Position numbers and translations under genes: made by a program. This document shows positions 50,084 through 59,501 of a stretch of DNA of 64,000 nt, piece by piece; position 1 is the first letter of the stretch; each line of letters begins with the position of its first letter. The DNA is from Microbacterium sp. nov. GSS16 (lineage in GTDB: Bacteria; Actinomycetota; Actinomycetes; Actinomycetales; Microbacteriaceae). The notes beneath the pieces are model-generated. The model had not been told where the DNA came from. It saw only the letters and a list, made by a program, of their open reading frames with translations, and searched no databases. The stretch covers positions 2,666,001 through 2,730,000 of the forward strand of contig NZ_CP116338.1 of assembly GCF_028198145.1 (NCBI RefSeq), in the 5' to 3' direction.

Positions 50084-52138
50084 ATGGGTCAGGTGAATGG
50101 CACCATCCCCCGCCTGCGCGCGCTCGTCGCCACCGCCGCCGCCTTTTTGGTCGCCGCATCCGTCCTCGTTGCCGTTCCGGCGGACGCCCTGTCAAGCGCC
50201 TCGAGCCAGCCGTCCAGCGCCGCCGCGACGACCGGCGTGGTCAAGGCCGCCGACCTCTCGCAGTTCCGCGCGGGAAACATCATCTCGGACGCTGTCTTCA
50301 CGGACAGCACGACGATGTCGGCGGCCCAGATCGACTCGTTCTTCCGCAGCAAAGTGTCTACCTGTCAGTCCGGGTACACGTGTCTGAAGGACTACCGCCA
50401 GAGCACGCCGAATCGCGCCGCCGACAAGTACTGCAATGGGTATACGGGCAGCAGCAACGAATCGGCGGCGACGATCATCCATAAGGTCGCGCAATCGTGC
50501 GACATCAATCCCCAGGTCTTCATCGTCATGCTCCAGAAGGAACAGAGCCTCGTCACGCACACGTGGCCGAGCGACTGGCGATACTCGATGGCACTCGGGC
50601 AAGGATGCCCGGACACCGCGCCATGTGACCCGAGCTTCGCAGGGTTCTTCTATCAGATCTACGGTGCGGGTCGGCAGATGAAGATCTACACCGAGGGCCG
50701 GTACTTCACGTACTACGCGCCCGGCAAGACCTGGAACATCCTCTACAACCCGGATAGTGCTTGCGGTCGCGGACCCGTGCACATCGAGAACGCCTCGACC
50801 GCAGCGCTGTACTACTACACGCCGTACCAGCCGAACGCCGCCGCGCTGCGCGCGGGGTACGGCACCGGCGACGGCTGCTCCGCGTACGGTAACCGGAACT
50901 TCTTCAACTACTTCACCGACTGGTTCGGCTCCACTCAGATGCCTGCGACCAGATTGATCAAGGCGTCTAACTCCGCCGAGATCTACCTCCTCGCCGAATC
51001 GCGCAAGTACCACATCACCGACGGCACCGCTTTGGCGGCGTACATGGCACAGCTGGGGTGGTACCAGACGGTCGCCTCCAGCTACATCTCCTCGATTCCG
51101 AATGCGACTTCAGCCACGCGCTTCATCAGAGACGCGCGTGACGGCGGGATGTACCTTCTCGAACCGGACGGCACCAAGCACCGCTTCACCGCGGCCGACG
51201 TCGTAACGCGATTCGGGTTCAGCATGTCCGTCTACACTTCTCTTCCCGGCAGTGTCATCGACCGGTTCCCAACAGGCGCCAATGTCGGCACCTCGTTCAC
51301 TGACGATGTATCCGATCCCTATTACCGGTGGGAGAACGGCGCCAAGCGCCACATCGTGAACTCACAGGCCTGGTCGGAACTGCCCACGTCGGAACGTGTC
51401 TACGTGGCTACGCTGCCCGCAGCGAATGTGGCAGCTATTCCCAATGGACCGTCGATCCTCCCTTCCCGCACCCTCGTCCGCGAAGCGAGTTCTCCAGATG
51501 TCTACCTGACTGGTGTGGGCGCGGAGATCGTCCACATCCCCACCTGGGGTGTGGCCTACGACGCAGGAGTTAGGCGGACTGCCGTAGTGCCCGACGGGAC
51601 ACTCTCCGCGAACCCACGAGTGACAGGCGACCTCGCGCCCTTCTCGGAATGCGCAGGTACCGTGTACGCCGCCGACGGTGGAGCTCTGACTCGCATCCTC
51701 ACAAGGCCGACGGGAGCGCCCATCGTCTCGCTTCCCGACTCGATCTGCTCCGCTCTGCCCAAGACGGGACGAACGATCAACGAAGCGGTCTTCGCGCAGA
51801 CGCCCGGTTCGGATCCTGTCTACTTGATCGCCGGCGCTCAACTTCGCCATGTCCGCAGCCAGGCGCGACTTCAGGAAGCCAACGGCACCCGCGCCCTCTA
51901 CTTCTTCTCGTGGTCTTCGGACACTCGGAAAGCCTTCACCGTCGGCGCCCCGCTTCTCGCCGACAAGACGTTCGTGAGTTTCGGCACCGACGAGATCTTC
52001 TATGTCGAAGCAGGAAAGATCCGCCACGTGCAGTCGAACGCGACCCTGCTCCGGCTCGCGAGCCCGTCCTGGCCGTCAGTGGAGAAGCTCGCACCGGAGT
52101 GGCGCGCCGCCTACAGCGTCGGTACGCCGCTGCCGTGA
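50084..52138 (+). CDS. secreted protein with lysozyme-like N-domain and repeated C-terminal blades
   Basis: A 684-residue exported protein. The signal peptide spans about 1-35 ([18 protein letters not shown]), with a PADA cleavage site. Residues about 55-290 have [12 protein letters not shown] and [20 protein letters not shown], the latter resembling a lysozyme or transglycosylase catalytic glutamate helix, plus many cysteines. From 295 to 684 about five or six units contain YLL-x-GxKxHI-like motifs ([59 protein letters not shown]), which would form blades. Homologues occur in Microbacteriaceae. Its role could be wall binding or remodelling (inference). Confidence 0.78.
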   Translation: MGQVNGTIPRLRALVATAAAFLVAASVLVAVPADALSSASSQPSSAAATTGVVKAADLSQFRAGNIISDAVFTDSTTMSAAQIDSFFRSKVSTCQSGYTCLKDYRQSTPNRAADKYCNGYTGSSNESAATIIHKVAQSCDINPQVFIVMLQKEQSLVTHTWPSDWRYSMALGQGCPDTAPCDPSFAGFFYQIYGAGRQMKIYTEGRYFTYYAPGKTWNILYNPDSACGRGPVHIENASTAALYYYTPYQPNAAALRAGYGTGDGCSAYGNRNFFNYFTDWFGSTQMPATRLIKASNSAEIYLLAESRKYHITDGTALAAYMAQLGWYQTVASSYISSIPNATSATRFIRDARDGGMYLLEPDGTKHRFTAADVVTRFGFSMSVYTSLPGSVIDRFPTGANVGTSFTDDVSDPYYRWENGAKRHIVNSQAWSELPTSERVYVATLPAANVAAIPNGPSILPSRTLVREASSPDVYLTGVGAEIVHIPTWGVAYDAGVRRTAVVPDGTLSANPRVTGDLAPFSECAGTVYAADGGALTRILTRPTGAPIVSLPDSICSALPKTGRTINEAVFAQTPGSDPVYLIAGAQLRHVRSQARLQEANGTRALYFFSWSSDTRKAFTVGAPLLADKTFVSFGTDEIFYVEAGKIRHVQSNATLLRLASPSWPSVEKLAPEWRAAYSVGTPLP

Positions 52139-52175
52139 CCCAGCGGCGCGGCAAGGATCAAGTGAACGGCTCCCC

Positions 52176-52181
52176 TAGACT
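52176..52181 (+). promoter_or_regulatory. predicted -10 element (TAGACT) for leaderless gene at 52189
   Basis: TAGACT ends 7 bases before ATG 52189 and no ribosome-binding site intervenes. Confidence 0.55.
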
Positions 52182-52188
52182 TGAGCAC

Positions 52189-52911
52189 ATGTGTTCGGGG
52201 ACTGACGACTTGCTGGTCATCGTGCCCGCGTGGAACGAGGAGAACAACGTCGGCGCCACGGTTCGTGAGATCCTCAGGGCGATCCCGGATGCGGACGTGC
52301 TCGTGGTCGACGACGGCTCCCTCGATACGACCGGCGATGTGGCCCGTGCTGCAGGCGCGGCGGTCCTCACCCTCCCCTACAACATGGGAGTCGGCGGTGC
52401 GATGCGAGCCGGGTACGCTTTCGCCCAGCGCAACGGGTACCGAACAGCTATCCAGGTCGATGCCGACGGTCAGCACAATCCCGAGGACATACGTCGGGTC
52501 CTCGCCGGATTGAAGAATGCCGATATCTCCATCGGGGCTCGGTTCGCCGAGGTTGGATCCTATAAAGCCAGCGGACCGCGCCGTTGGGCGATGCTCTTCC
52601 TCGCGGGCGTGATCTCCCGCATAACGAAGACTCGGCTGACGGATGTCACGAGTGGCTTTCGCGCCGCCAACGAGCGAGCAATCGATCAGTACGTGGCCTA
52701 CTACCCCGCGGAGTATCTCGGCGACACGATCGACAGTCTGGTCGCCGCTGTGCACGCCGGTTTGCGAGTCACCCAAGTTCCTGTTGCCATGCGCCCCCGC
52801 ATGTCGGGCGATCCGAGTCAGGGCTTCGCCAGCTCCACCGTCTATCTCGCCAGGTCGGTCTTCGCCCTCACACTCTCGATCGTACGTCGTCCCATCAGGG
52901 GGCGCGCATGA
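52189..52911 (+). CDS. GT2 glycosyltransferase, DPM1/polyprenyl-phosphate type
   Basis: A protein of 240 residues starting at ATG 52189. The N-terminus LLVIVPAWNEENNVGATVREIL, then VLVVDDGSLDTT and LPYNMGVGGAMRAGYAFA, is the DPM1/GT2 signature. QVDADGQHNPEDI carries the metal DxD. TDVTSGFRAANERAI resembles polyprenyl-phosphate transferases. No C-terminal membrane helices are clear. It probably makes a lipid-linked sugar for envelope glycan synthesis. It is coupled (ATGA) to a DUF2304 gene, the usual partner. Confidence 0.9.
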   Translation: MCSGTDDLLVIVPAWNEENNVGATVREILRAIPDADVLVVDDGSLDTTGDVARAAGAAVLTLPYNMGVGGAMRAGYAFAQRNGYRTAIQVDADGQHNPEDIRRVLAGLKNADISIGARFAEVGSYKASGPRRWAMLFLAGVISRITKTRLTDVTSGFRAANERAIDQYVAYYPAEYLGDTIDSLVAAVHAGLRVTQVPVAMRPRMSGDPSQGFASSTVYLARSVFALTLSIVRRPIRGRA

Positions 52912-53318
52912 TCTCCTTGGGAGCTCTCGCTCTGGGCCTCGTGATCGTGGTTTCCGTGACGACGCTGCTCTTGCGCCGGCAGCTTCGTGAAAAATATGCG
53001 GTGCTGTGGCTTGCCATCGGACTGGCCGTGCTTCTCCTCGGTGTGTTCCCGCAGGCCCTCTTCTGGTTGACGGCCGTGCTGGGGTTCCAACTCCCCGCCA
53101 ACCTCATCTTCACGCTGGCGATCGGTCTGCTTCTCGCCGTCACACTGCACCTGTCCTGGGAACTCACCCGCGCAGAGGAGCGGCTTCGGCGGCTCGCTGA
53201 AGAGGCGGCGATCACCCGCCTGAGGCAGGAACAGCTCGAACGGGATATCGCGGGTCTGAGCCACGACGACCGGGATTCATCGACATCGGGCGAGCACGAG
53301 CATGACGACATCGACTGA
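52908..53318 (+). CDS. DUF2304 domain-containing membrane protein
   Basis: A protein of 136 residues with three membrane helices: LGALALGLVIVVSVTTLLL, VLWLAIGLAVLLLGVFPQALFWL and NLIFTLAIGLLLAVTLHLSW. The signature LRRQLREKYAVLWL is present, and the C-terminal cytosolic part ends in a charged DDRDSS-GEHEHDD tail. It follows its glycosyltransferase by 4-bp overlap and probably anchors it or helps move the lipid carrier. It overlaps the next gene start by 17 bp. Confidence 0.85.
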   Translation: MISLGALALGLVIVVSVTTLLLRRQLREKYAVLWLAIGLAVLLLGVFPQALFWLTAVLGFQLPANLIFTLAIGLLLAVTLHLSWELTRAEERLRRLAEEAAITRLRQEQLERDIAGLSHDDRDSSTSGEHEHDDID

Positions 53319-54210
53319 TGTCGCGGTGATCTTCACCACCTTCAACCCCACCGCTCAGTTCACGGAGACGGTCATAGCTGTTCTAGCCGACTTCCCGGTC
53401 GTCGTCGTCGACGATGGATCGACGACGTCGACCACGGTGCTCGACGATGTCGCAGCCGCCGGAGCCCGGCTGATCCGTCAGCCGATGAATCTGGGGATCG
53501 CCGCCGCACTCAACGCAGGGCTGCGATACGCATTCTCCAACGGCGCTGGATACGCCGTGACGTTCGACCAGGATTCCGCGCCGGGCGCGGAGACGATCGG
53601 GGAGCTGAGACGGACGTTCGATCGTCTCAATTCGCGCGCTAACCTCGTCGTCGTCCCCGAGCAATTCGCAGGTGTGCGACAGGCGGTGTCCAATCGTCCG
53701 CTCCCCGATGCGAGAAGAGTCATCCAGTCCGGCATGATGATCGACGCGAGTACTTACGAGCGTATCGGCGCGTTCGATGAGGCCCTCTTCATCGACCTGG
53801 TGGACACCGAGTTCGAGTTGCGGGTCATCGCGTCAGGCGGCCGGATCGTGGCCGCACCCACGAAGATCGATCACGAGCTGGGAAGCATGGCCCGTCTTCG
53901 ACCGTTTGGCCGCTTTCCAGTGACGATCGCAACCATGGTGAGCACGCCGTTCCGCTACTACTATCGCGCGCGAAACCGGATGCTGCTCACGCGAAAGTAC
54001 GCTCGCACCTCACCTGGCCGCCTGCTCGGTGATCTCCTCACGGATCTCGCGTACTTCACGGTGATCGTCGCCTCTGCAAGACCTCGGCGAGCGATGTGGG
54101 CTGTCCTCCGCGACGGCTTCCGGGACGGCCTGCACGGAAGCGGTGGCCGGATACCCGAAGGCACACGTGCGCAGGCGACATCCATCACGTGGTCGACAAC
54201 GGCTGAGTGA
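53302..54210 (+). CDS. GT2 glycosyltransferase, rhamnosyltransferase-like
   Basis: A 302-residue GT-A enzyme. VAVIFTTFNPTAQFTETVIAVL is the nucleotide-sugar strand, VVVVDDGSTTSTT follows, and AVTFDQDSAPG contains the metal-binding DQD. GMMIDASTYERIGAFDEALFIDLVDTEFELR is the acceptor loop seen in RfbN-like rhamnosyltransferases, and HELGSM follows. The rml genes nearby provide dTDP-rhamnose, which supports rhamnosyl transfer. Its 3' end overlaps a convergent glycosyltransferase by 26 bp. Confidence 0.82.
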   Translation: MTTSTDVAVIFTTFNPTAQFTETVIAVLADFPVVVVDDGSTTSTTVLDDVAAAGARLIRQPMNLGIAAALNAGLRYAFSNGAGYAVTFDQDSAPGAETIGELRRTFDRLNSRANLVVVPEQFAGVRQAVSNRPLPDARRVIQSGMMIDASTYERIGAFDEALFIDLVDTEFELRVIASGGRIVAAPTKIDHELGSMARLRPFGRFPVTIATMVSTPFRYYYRARNRMLLTRKYARTSPGRLLGDLLTDLAYFTVIVASARPRRAMWAVLRDGFRDGLHGSGGRIPEGTRAQATSITWSTTAE

Positions 54211-55207
54211 CGGTCGAACGACGTCCGCCGATCACCACCCCCATCATCCAGCTTCCGAGATACTCGATCACGAATCGCGCAGGCGCGTGACCTGCACGAC
54301 GCGCATCTCGGAGCATCCGCCAGGTCGGCCAGAATCGACGCTCGACGCCGAACACTGAGACGATCCGTGCGTCTCCGTCAGGTACGCGGGAGGCAAGGGT
54401 CATCGCCATCAGTTGACGCCATCCGACGTATACCTTGAAGTACATACGCATCATCGACAGTAGCGAGCCGGTCGGTTCGTACCGCCGCGTGAATGCCCTG
54501 GCATTCTCGATGGCACTCACGACAGCACGCAATCCCGCCTTGCCATCGAGCCTGCTCGGATCGCCGAAGACATTCGAATCGTGTTGCACGTAGTCCTGCA
54601 CGACGTCGTCAAGAATGCGAGTGCCGCCGTCCGCAGCAGCAAGTACCGCCAACCAGTGATCGTGGGCGGCTGCGCGGGTCGACATCCGTGGGAAGGGGAG
54701 GCTCCTGGTAGCGAGCTCACCGCGCAGAACGCAGAGCGAACCCGTGAACTGGTTGTTCAGAGTGGTCATGATCCCGCCGAGGTCACGGCGCTCGGTGAAC
54801 CCGGTGGTCACCTCGTCAGGATGAGTCACGAGCCTCGCTTGACCGGACACAAGAGCTACCTCATCGAGGTGAGGCACCAGTGTCTCCAGCTTCTCCGGGT
54901 ACCAGTAATCGTCCTGGTCGCAGAGAGCAACCCACGACGTCGTTGGATCCATCGCAGCGAGGCCCCGTTCGAAGTTGAGGTAGAAGCCCAAGCGAGTACC
55001 GTCAGCGATCACACGGAAACGAGGATCCTCACCTGCGGCTTCGGCGACGACGCGTCGAACGGTCGAATCGTCCCCGTCCACCGAGATCACGCATTCCCAG
55101 TCCTGCAGAGTTTGTCCCCGCAGCGATGAGATCTGCCGAGCGAACAGCTCGGGATTGGGCTCGTAGGCTGCGAGCACGATGGTCCCGCGTCCCGGATTGC
55201 TGACCAT
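54185..55207 (-). CDS. GT2 glycosyltransferase
   Basis: A protein of 340 residues from ATG 55207. GTIVLAAYEPNPELFARQISSLRGQTL and WECVISVDGDDST form the nucleotide-binding part; VALCDQDDYWYPEKLETL carries the DxD, typical of rhamnosyl- or glucosyltransferases. RAAAHDHWLAVLAAADG is the acceptor-side segment. The C-terminal part has SMMRMYFKVYVGWRQLM, perhaps membrane-binding. It is the only minus-strand gene in this stretch apart from two more at 58583 and 59502. Sugar specificity is not apparent from the sequence. Confidence 0.8.
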   Translation of the reverse strand: MVSNPGRGTIVLAAYEPNPELFARQISSLRGQTLQDWECVISVDGDDSTVRRVVAEAAGEDPRFRVIADGTRLGFYLNFERGLAAMDPTTSWVALCDQDDYWYPEKLETLVPHLDEVALVSGQARLVTHPDEVTTGFTERRDLGGIMTTLNNQFTGSLCVLRGELATRSLPFPRMSTRAAAHDHWLAVLAAADGGTRILDDVVQDYVQHDSNVFGDPSRLDGKAGLRAVVSAIENARAFTRRYEPTGSLLSMMRMYFKVYVGWRQLMAMTLASRVPDGDARIVSVFGVERRFWPTWRMLRDARRAGHAPARFVIEYLGSWMMGVVIGGRRSTVTQPLSTT

Positions 55208-55305
55208 CGTTCTCGCTCCACTCCCGTGACTTCTCCACGCCCAGTCTAGGGTCGCGTACGCAGCTGCTCGGGGCAACCGACAGGGTTTGGCACAACGCCA
55301 CCGCC

Positions 55306-55311
55306 TAGGAT
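55306..55311 (+). promoter_or_regulatory. predicted -10 element (TAGGAT) for leader ORF before the flippase
   Basis: TAGGAT ends 6 bases before ATG 55318, so a leaderless transcript would begin at the short ORF rather than at the flippase start. Confidence 0.5.
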
Positions 55312-55317
55312 CAATAC

Positions 55318-55392
55318 ATGCCCTGCCTTCCTCACCCGCAGCTCGCTATCTCGGCCTTGCTCGGCTCGGACGACAGCTTCGCGCTCGCCTGA
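55318..55392 (+). CDS. possible short leaderless leader ORF coupled to the flippase
   Basis: ATG 55318 opens a 24-residue ORF (MPCLPHPQLAISALLGSDDS then FALA). Its TGA at 55390-55392 overlaps the flippase ATG at 55392 by one base (TGATG). A -10 element is 6 bases upstream. I recognise no family, and the flippase has no good ribosome-binding site of its own, so termination-reinitiation coupling is plausible. An alternative is that the flippase simply starts further upstream in its own frame. Confidence 0.4.
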   Translation: MPCLPHPQLAISALLGSDDSFALA

Positions 55393-56663
55393 TGGGTCGC
55401 ATCCGCAACGGGGGCTCTCCTGCCGCCGCCCTCGCGCATCGTCTGCTCGGCTTCTCCACTCTGCCATTCCTCGCCTCGGCGCTGCCACTCATCGCGCTTC
55501 CGATCGTTGCGAGAGCCGCCAGCACCGATGATTGGGCCGCAATGAACGTTGGGCTCAGCGTGGGCGCCTTTGCAGCCGCCGTCGGACTTGTGGGCTGGAA
55601 TATTCTAGGCACCCCGCTCGTGGCCTTGGCTCAGAGCGAGGACGAGCGACACCGACTTTATGCCCGCTCGTTCTACATTCGCATCGTGGTCGTCGTGATC
55701 GCGAGCGCGATCAGCGCCGTTGTAGCGAGCGCAATCTCTCCATCCGGGACGTGGGCAGTCGCCTCGACATTCGCTACGGCAAGCGCGCTCAATGGGATCA
55801 GCCTCAGTTGGTACGCCGTGGGTGTAGCCGCACCTCGACTTGTGCTGCTCTACGAAGTCCTCCCGCGAACGATCGCGACAGCAGGAGCGCTCGGGATCGT
55901 CCTCCTGACAGGAGATGTGGTCTACTACGGGCTGCTGCTCTGCCTGTCCGTCTTCATCGGCACGATCGCGTTCCATACGACACTTCACGGACGGCTCTTC
56001 CCTGAATGGCCAGGATTTCGGGCGCTTCGCAACGATGTCGAAGACATGCGGCATGCGTGGGGAACCGAGTCCGTCGGGAGCTTGTATGCGAACGCTCCTG
56101 TACCGCTCGCAGGCATAGTGGCGGCTCCCGCTGCTGCGGCAGTGTTCGCTTCGAACGACAAGATCTACAGGTACGGCATCCTTGGTGTCGGCGCTGCCGG
56201 AAACGCCCTCCAAGGATGGGTTCTGGAGGCGCAGGATCATCACCGTCGGAAACGCAACGTTGCTGCTCTCCTCCTCATGGCCGTGATCGCGGTCATCGGA
56301 TGGCTGGTGCTCGCCGTCTTCGGGCCGGCGCTCAGCGGCTGGATGTTCGGCGCGGACAAGCAGGGCGACCCAGTCGCGTTCGGCTACTTCGCTATCGCGT
56401 TCATCGGCGTGACAATGTCGACACCGCTCATCCGCAACGTTTTGATCCCGGCGCGTAAGGAACGACAAGTGTTCGTGTTCACTCTGATCGCTGCGTTGGC
56501 CGGTGTTCTCGCGATGGCGCTCCTCGGCGCGAATTTCGGCATCGTCGGAGTCGCGGCGGGCTTCGCGATCAGCGAGATCGCGACTTTGATCGCCTGTATC
56601 TATCTGACCCTGCGCACCGGTCTTGCGCATCACGAGACGTCGACAGGTCTGTCGGAGGCATGA
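55392..56663 (+). CDS. polysaccharide flippase-like MATE/Wzx membrane protein
   Basis: A protein of 423 residues from ATG 55392 (an in-frame start at 55287 would add 35 residues). Twelve or so membrane helices: LPFLASALPLIALPIVARAAS, then FYIRIVVVVIASAISAVVASAI and VVYYGLLLCLSVFIGTIAF. The pattern fits Wzx-type lipid-linked oligosaccharide flippases. It would move an undecaprenyl-linked glycan across the membrane for the Wzy-like proteins. The following glycosyltransferase overlaps it by 4 bp. Confidence 0.82.
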   Translation: MGRIRNGGSPAAALAHRLLGFSTLPFLASALPLIALPIVARAASTDDWAAMNVGLSVGAFAAAVGLVGWNILGTPLVALAQSEDERHRLYARSFYIRIVVVVIASAISAVVASAISPSGTWAVASTFATASALNGISLSWYAVGVAAPRLVLLYEVLPRTIATAGALGIVLLTGDVVYYGLLLCLSVFIGTIAFHTTLHGRLFPEWPGFRALRNDVEDMRHAWGTESVGSLYANAPVPLAGIVAAPAAAAVFASNDKIYRYGILGVGAAGNALQGWVLEAQDHHRRKRNVAALLLMAVIAVIGWLVLAVFGPALSGWMFGADKQGDPVAFGYFAIAFIGVTMSTPLIRNVLIPARKERQVFVFTLIAALAGVLAMALLGANFGIVGVAAGFAISEIATLIACIYLTLRTGLAHHETSTGLSEA

Positions 56664-57763
56664 TGAATTCTGAACAGCTCACCAGTCCTGCGGTGCATAT
56701 CCTGCTTCTTGCGCCGTCCAAGACGCCGATCGGCGGCTACAAGGTCGCGTACGAGTACGCCAATGCACTCGTCGACCTCGGAATCGCAGTCACTGTCTGG
56801 CACTCCGAGGCATTCTCGGTAGCCTACGGGAGCCGGCGACGCACACCGCGGGCAGTGAAGAGTCTCCTAGCCTGGTGGCTCCGCGGGCACAGGGCCGACT
56901 GGGGCAAGAACGGTGTGACCTGGTTCGACCTTGACCCGCGCGTCACGGTGCGCGCCACCGGATGGTTTCCGAGAATCGGACTGGCTAGTGGCGACGCTGT
57001 GATCGCGACGGCGGTTCAGACCATGTCCTTCGCCGGCAGATTAGCCGACAGACGTCATGCTCGTTCGGCTGCTCTCATCCAGCACTATGAGACGTGGGCT
57101 GCTGCGCCGGAGGCGATCGCCTCGGCATGGTCAGCCGTCGACGAACGAATCGTGATCGCGCCCTGGTTGGCCGAGAAGTGCGCAGAGCTCGGACTGGACT
57201 CGCACTTGGTGCCCAACGCCCTCGTCGCGGAGAGCTTCCCTCCTGGCCCGTCCCTCGACCAACGTCCCCGACGCGTTCTGTCGCTGCTCGCACCGCATCG
57301 ATACAAGCGTCCCGACGTGGTCATCGCGACATTGAGCCGTGTTCTGGAACGCGATCCGGCTGCCGAGTTGTACACCTTCGGCCAGTCGCTCGACCGACCA
57401 GACATGCCTGCCTCCATCCGTTACGTGGCCGACCCTTCCCCGACCCGTCTGAGCCACCTGTATCGGACATGCCGTGTTTATCTCTGCGGCAGCGACGAGG
57501 AAGGGTGGCATTTACCTCCCGCCGAAGCAACTCTGTCCGGGGCAAGCGTCGTGTCCACGGACATCGGCGGCGTGCGAGCCTCAATGAACGATGATGCCCT
57601 CTACGCGCCACGCGGCGACGCTGACGGCCTAGCCGAACAGATCCTCGTCGCGTTGGACAACACCGAGGACTCGCAGCAGCGCGTGGAGCGCGCGCGTACG
57701 CGCATCTTGGGAACGACGTACGCAGGAAACGCGCAAGAGATACGCCGCATCCTCGGGGTTTGA
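56660..57763 (+). CDS. GT4-type glycosyltransferase (GT-B fold)
   Basis: A 367-residue GT-B enzyme. The N-domain has HILLLAPSKTPIGGYKVAYEYANALVDLG with the glycine loop. The C-domain has VLSLLAPHRYKRPDVVIATLSRVL and the donor-binding VYLCGSDEEGWHLPPAEATLSGASVVSTDIGG, where the E-x7-E-like motif of GT4 enzymes is recognisable. It overlaps the flippase by 4 bp and the next gene by 4 bp. It is cytosolic with possible membrane association. Sugar specificity unknown. Confidence 0.84.
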   Translation: MMNSEQLTSPAVHILLLAPSKTPIGGYKVAYEYANALVDLGIAVTVWHSEAFSVAYGSRRRTPRAVKSLLAWWLRGHRADWGKNGVTWFDLDPRVTVRATGWFPRIGLASGDAVIATAVQTMSFAGRLADRRHARSAALIQHYETWAAAPEAIASAWSAVDERIVIAPWLAEKCAELGLDSHLVPNALVAESFPPGPSLDQRPRRVLSLLAPHRYKRPDVVIATLSRVLERDPAAELYTFGQSLDRPDMPASIRYVADPSPTRLSHLYRTCRVYLCGSDEEGWHLPPAEATLSGASVVSTDIGGVRASMNDDALYAPRGDADGLAEQILVALDNTEDSQQRVERARTRILGTTYAGNAQEIRRILGV

Positions 57764-58569
57764 ACTCCGCAAATGATGCTGCCGCAACCGATACGCTGAG
57801 TCAGATGTTCGCAGAATTCACCGCGCACGCCGTCTCGGCCTCGATCTGCATGGCCACCTTCAACGGCGAGAAGTATCTGCAGGAGCAACTCGACTCGATC
57901 CTCGCCCAGCTTCATGACGGCGACGAATTGCTCATCGTGGACGACGCGAGTTCTGACCGCACGCTCCAGATCCTGTCGGCGGTCGATGACCCTCGCGTTG
58001 TCGTCGTTCAGAACTCAGAGAATCTAGGGTACGTGCGAACCTTCGAGCGTGCGATGAACCTCGCGACGCGGGACGTACTGCTGCTCAGTGACCAAGATGA
58101 CGTGTGGGTCGAAGGAAGACGTGACGAACTCGTTCAAGCTGCCCGGCACTCCGCGGTCGTCGCCTCGAACCTTCTGCTCCTTGGCACGCAGCAACCGCTA
58201 CCCTCTCCACTGACCGGTCACCCCTGGTTGCTCTCCCACTACGATCGAAGGTTCCTGCTCAACGAGCTGCTCATGCTCATCGGCAATGCCCCCTACTTCG
58301 GCTGCGCGATGGCGGTTCGGCGGGATGCTCTCGATCTGATCCTGCCGTTTCCGCCGTACCTCAACGAGTCCCACGATCTGTGGATCGCGACTGTCGGCAA
58401 CGCGTCCAGAGCAATGCGTCACGTCCACAAACCGTCGATCCTGCGCCGAATTCACGACGACAACACCTCTCCGTCGAGGCCTCGCGGCGTCGCGAAGGCG
58501 CTCCGATCGAGGTTCCTGCTCCTACGGCTATGGCGGGAAGCACACGCTCGCGTCAGGCATTCCTCTTGA
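57760..58569 (+). CDS. GT2 glycosyltransferase
   Basis: A protein of 269 residues from TTG 57760, overlapping the previous stop (TTGA); ATG 57805 is an alternative. SICMATFNGEKYLQEQLDSILAQ is the GT2 start, LLIVDDASSDRT follows, and LLLSDQDDVWVEGR has the DxD. YFGCAMAVRRDALDLILPFP and ESHDLWIATVG are the acceptor-side motifs of RfbF/rhamnosyl-type enzymes. It is the last gene of the plus-strand run and ends 13 bp from a convergent glycosyltransferase. Confidence 0.82.
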   Translation: MNSANDAAATDTLSQMFAEFTAHAVSASICMATFNGEKYLQEQLDSILAQLHDGDELLIVDDASSDRTLQILSAVDDPRVVVVQNSENLGYVRTFERAMNLATRDVLLLSDQDDVWVEGRRDELVQAARHSAVVASNLLLLGTQQPLPSPLTGHPWLLSHYDRRFLLNELLMLIGNAPYFGCAMAVRRDALDLILPFPPYLNESHDLWIATVGNASRAMRHVHKPSILRRIHDDNTSPSRPRGVAKALRSRFLLLRLWREAHARVRHSS

Positions 58570-58582
58570 CGGTCGGGCGGTG

Positions 58583-59476
58583 TCAGCGCGCGAACACGTG
58601 TGCCAGCGCTGCTCGTCGACCTTCCCCGTCCCCGCGACGGAGGACATGCGGCAGCACCGCAAGACCATGCAGCCGTGCGATCAGACGGTTCCGAGCCACG
58701 CGCTCGGTCTGCCGCCATCCCTTCTCAGCGGCCAGTCGCGCCGCTAAGGCGAAGTAGTCGCGCTCATCACGGAACCGGCGTCCGTCGAGCAGCGCGCGTT
58801 GAGACGCACTCGACTCGTGCCGCCTGTACAGGAACGCCTTTTCCGGGACGTACGCGAGCGTGCCTCCATCAAACGCGATGTCCATCAGCAGAGCTAGATC
58901 TTGAATGATCGGTAATCCGTCCCGGAAGTCGATTCGCTTCAGGGTCTCCGTGCGAAACGTCAAGGACGGCCAATACAGCCAATCGCCGCGGATGAGGCTG
59001 GTTGCCATCTCCTCCCCCGTGAGAACCGCAACGCCGTCGACGGCCTTGGGGGCGAGCAGTCGTTGCTTCACTCGGTCGACGAGCGGAAGAACGCGTCGAC
59101 CATGCTCGTCGATCACGTCCACGCCCGGCTGGATCACATCAGCGTCGGGCATCCCGCCTATCACGCTCTTGACAACGCGCACGTAGTTGGGATGCAGCAG
59201 ATCGTCGCAACCCGGGATCGTGACGTGCGAGCTGGTCGCTCGCCGAACTGATTCTCGGAAGTTCTCGGTGATGCCCAAGTTGCGATCATTGAGAACGTAC
59301 TCGATTCGCGGATCATCGATCGCGTCGAAGTACGCGGGCACTGACTCGTCGGGATACCGGTCGTTGATGACCACAAGCCGCCAGTCGGGATCATCCTGCG
59401 CCCGGACGGAATCAACCGTCTGAAAGAGCAGTCCGGGATCTCCCCAGTAGGGGACGAAGATGTCGAGGGTCATCAT
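58583..59476 (-). CDS. GT2 glycosyltransferase
   Basis: A protein of 297 residues (ATG 59476; neighbouring TTG 59479 and ATG 59473 are alternatives). TLDIFVPYWGDPGLLFQTVDSVRAQ, LVVINDRYPDE and NLGITENFRESVRRATSSHVTIPGCDDLLHP with the DD metal site define it. GDWLYWPSLTFRTETLKRI is the acceptor-side loop. Sugar unknown. It lies 25 bp downstream of the DUF6541 gene on the same strand. Confidence 0.82.
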   Translation of the reverse strand: MMTLDIFVPYWGDPGLLFQTVDSVRAQDDPDWRLVVINDRYPDESVPAYFDAIDDPRIEYVLNDRNLGITENFRESVRRATSSHVTIPGCDDLLHPNYVRVVKSVIGGMPDADVIQPGVDVIDEHGRRVLPLVDRVKQRLLAPKAVDGVAVLTGEEMATSLIRGDWLYWPSLTFRTETLKRIDFRDGLPIIQDLALLMDIAFDGGTLAYVPEKAFLYRRHESSASQRALLDGRRFRDERDYFALAARLAAEKGWRQTERVARNRLIARLHGLAVLPHVLRRGDGEGRRAALAHVFAR

Positions 59477-59501
59477 CAATAGTCCGTCCGAGTCCCGAGA
59501 G

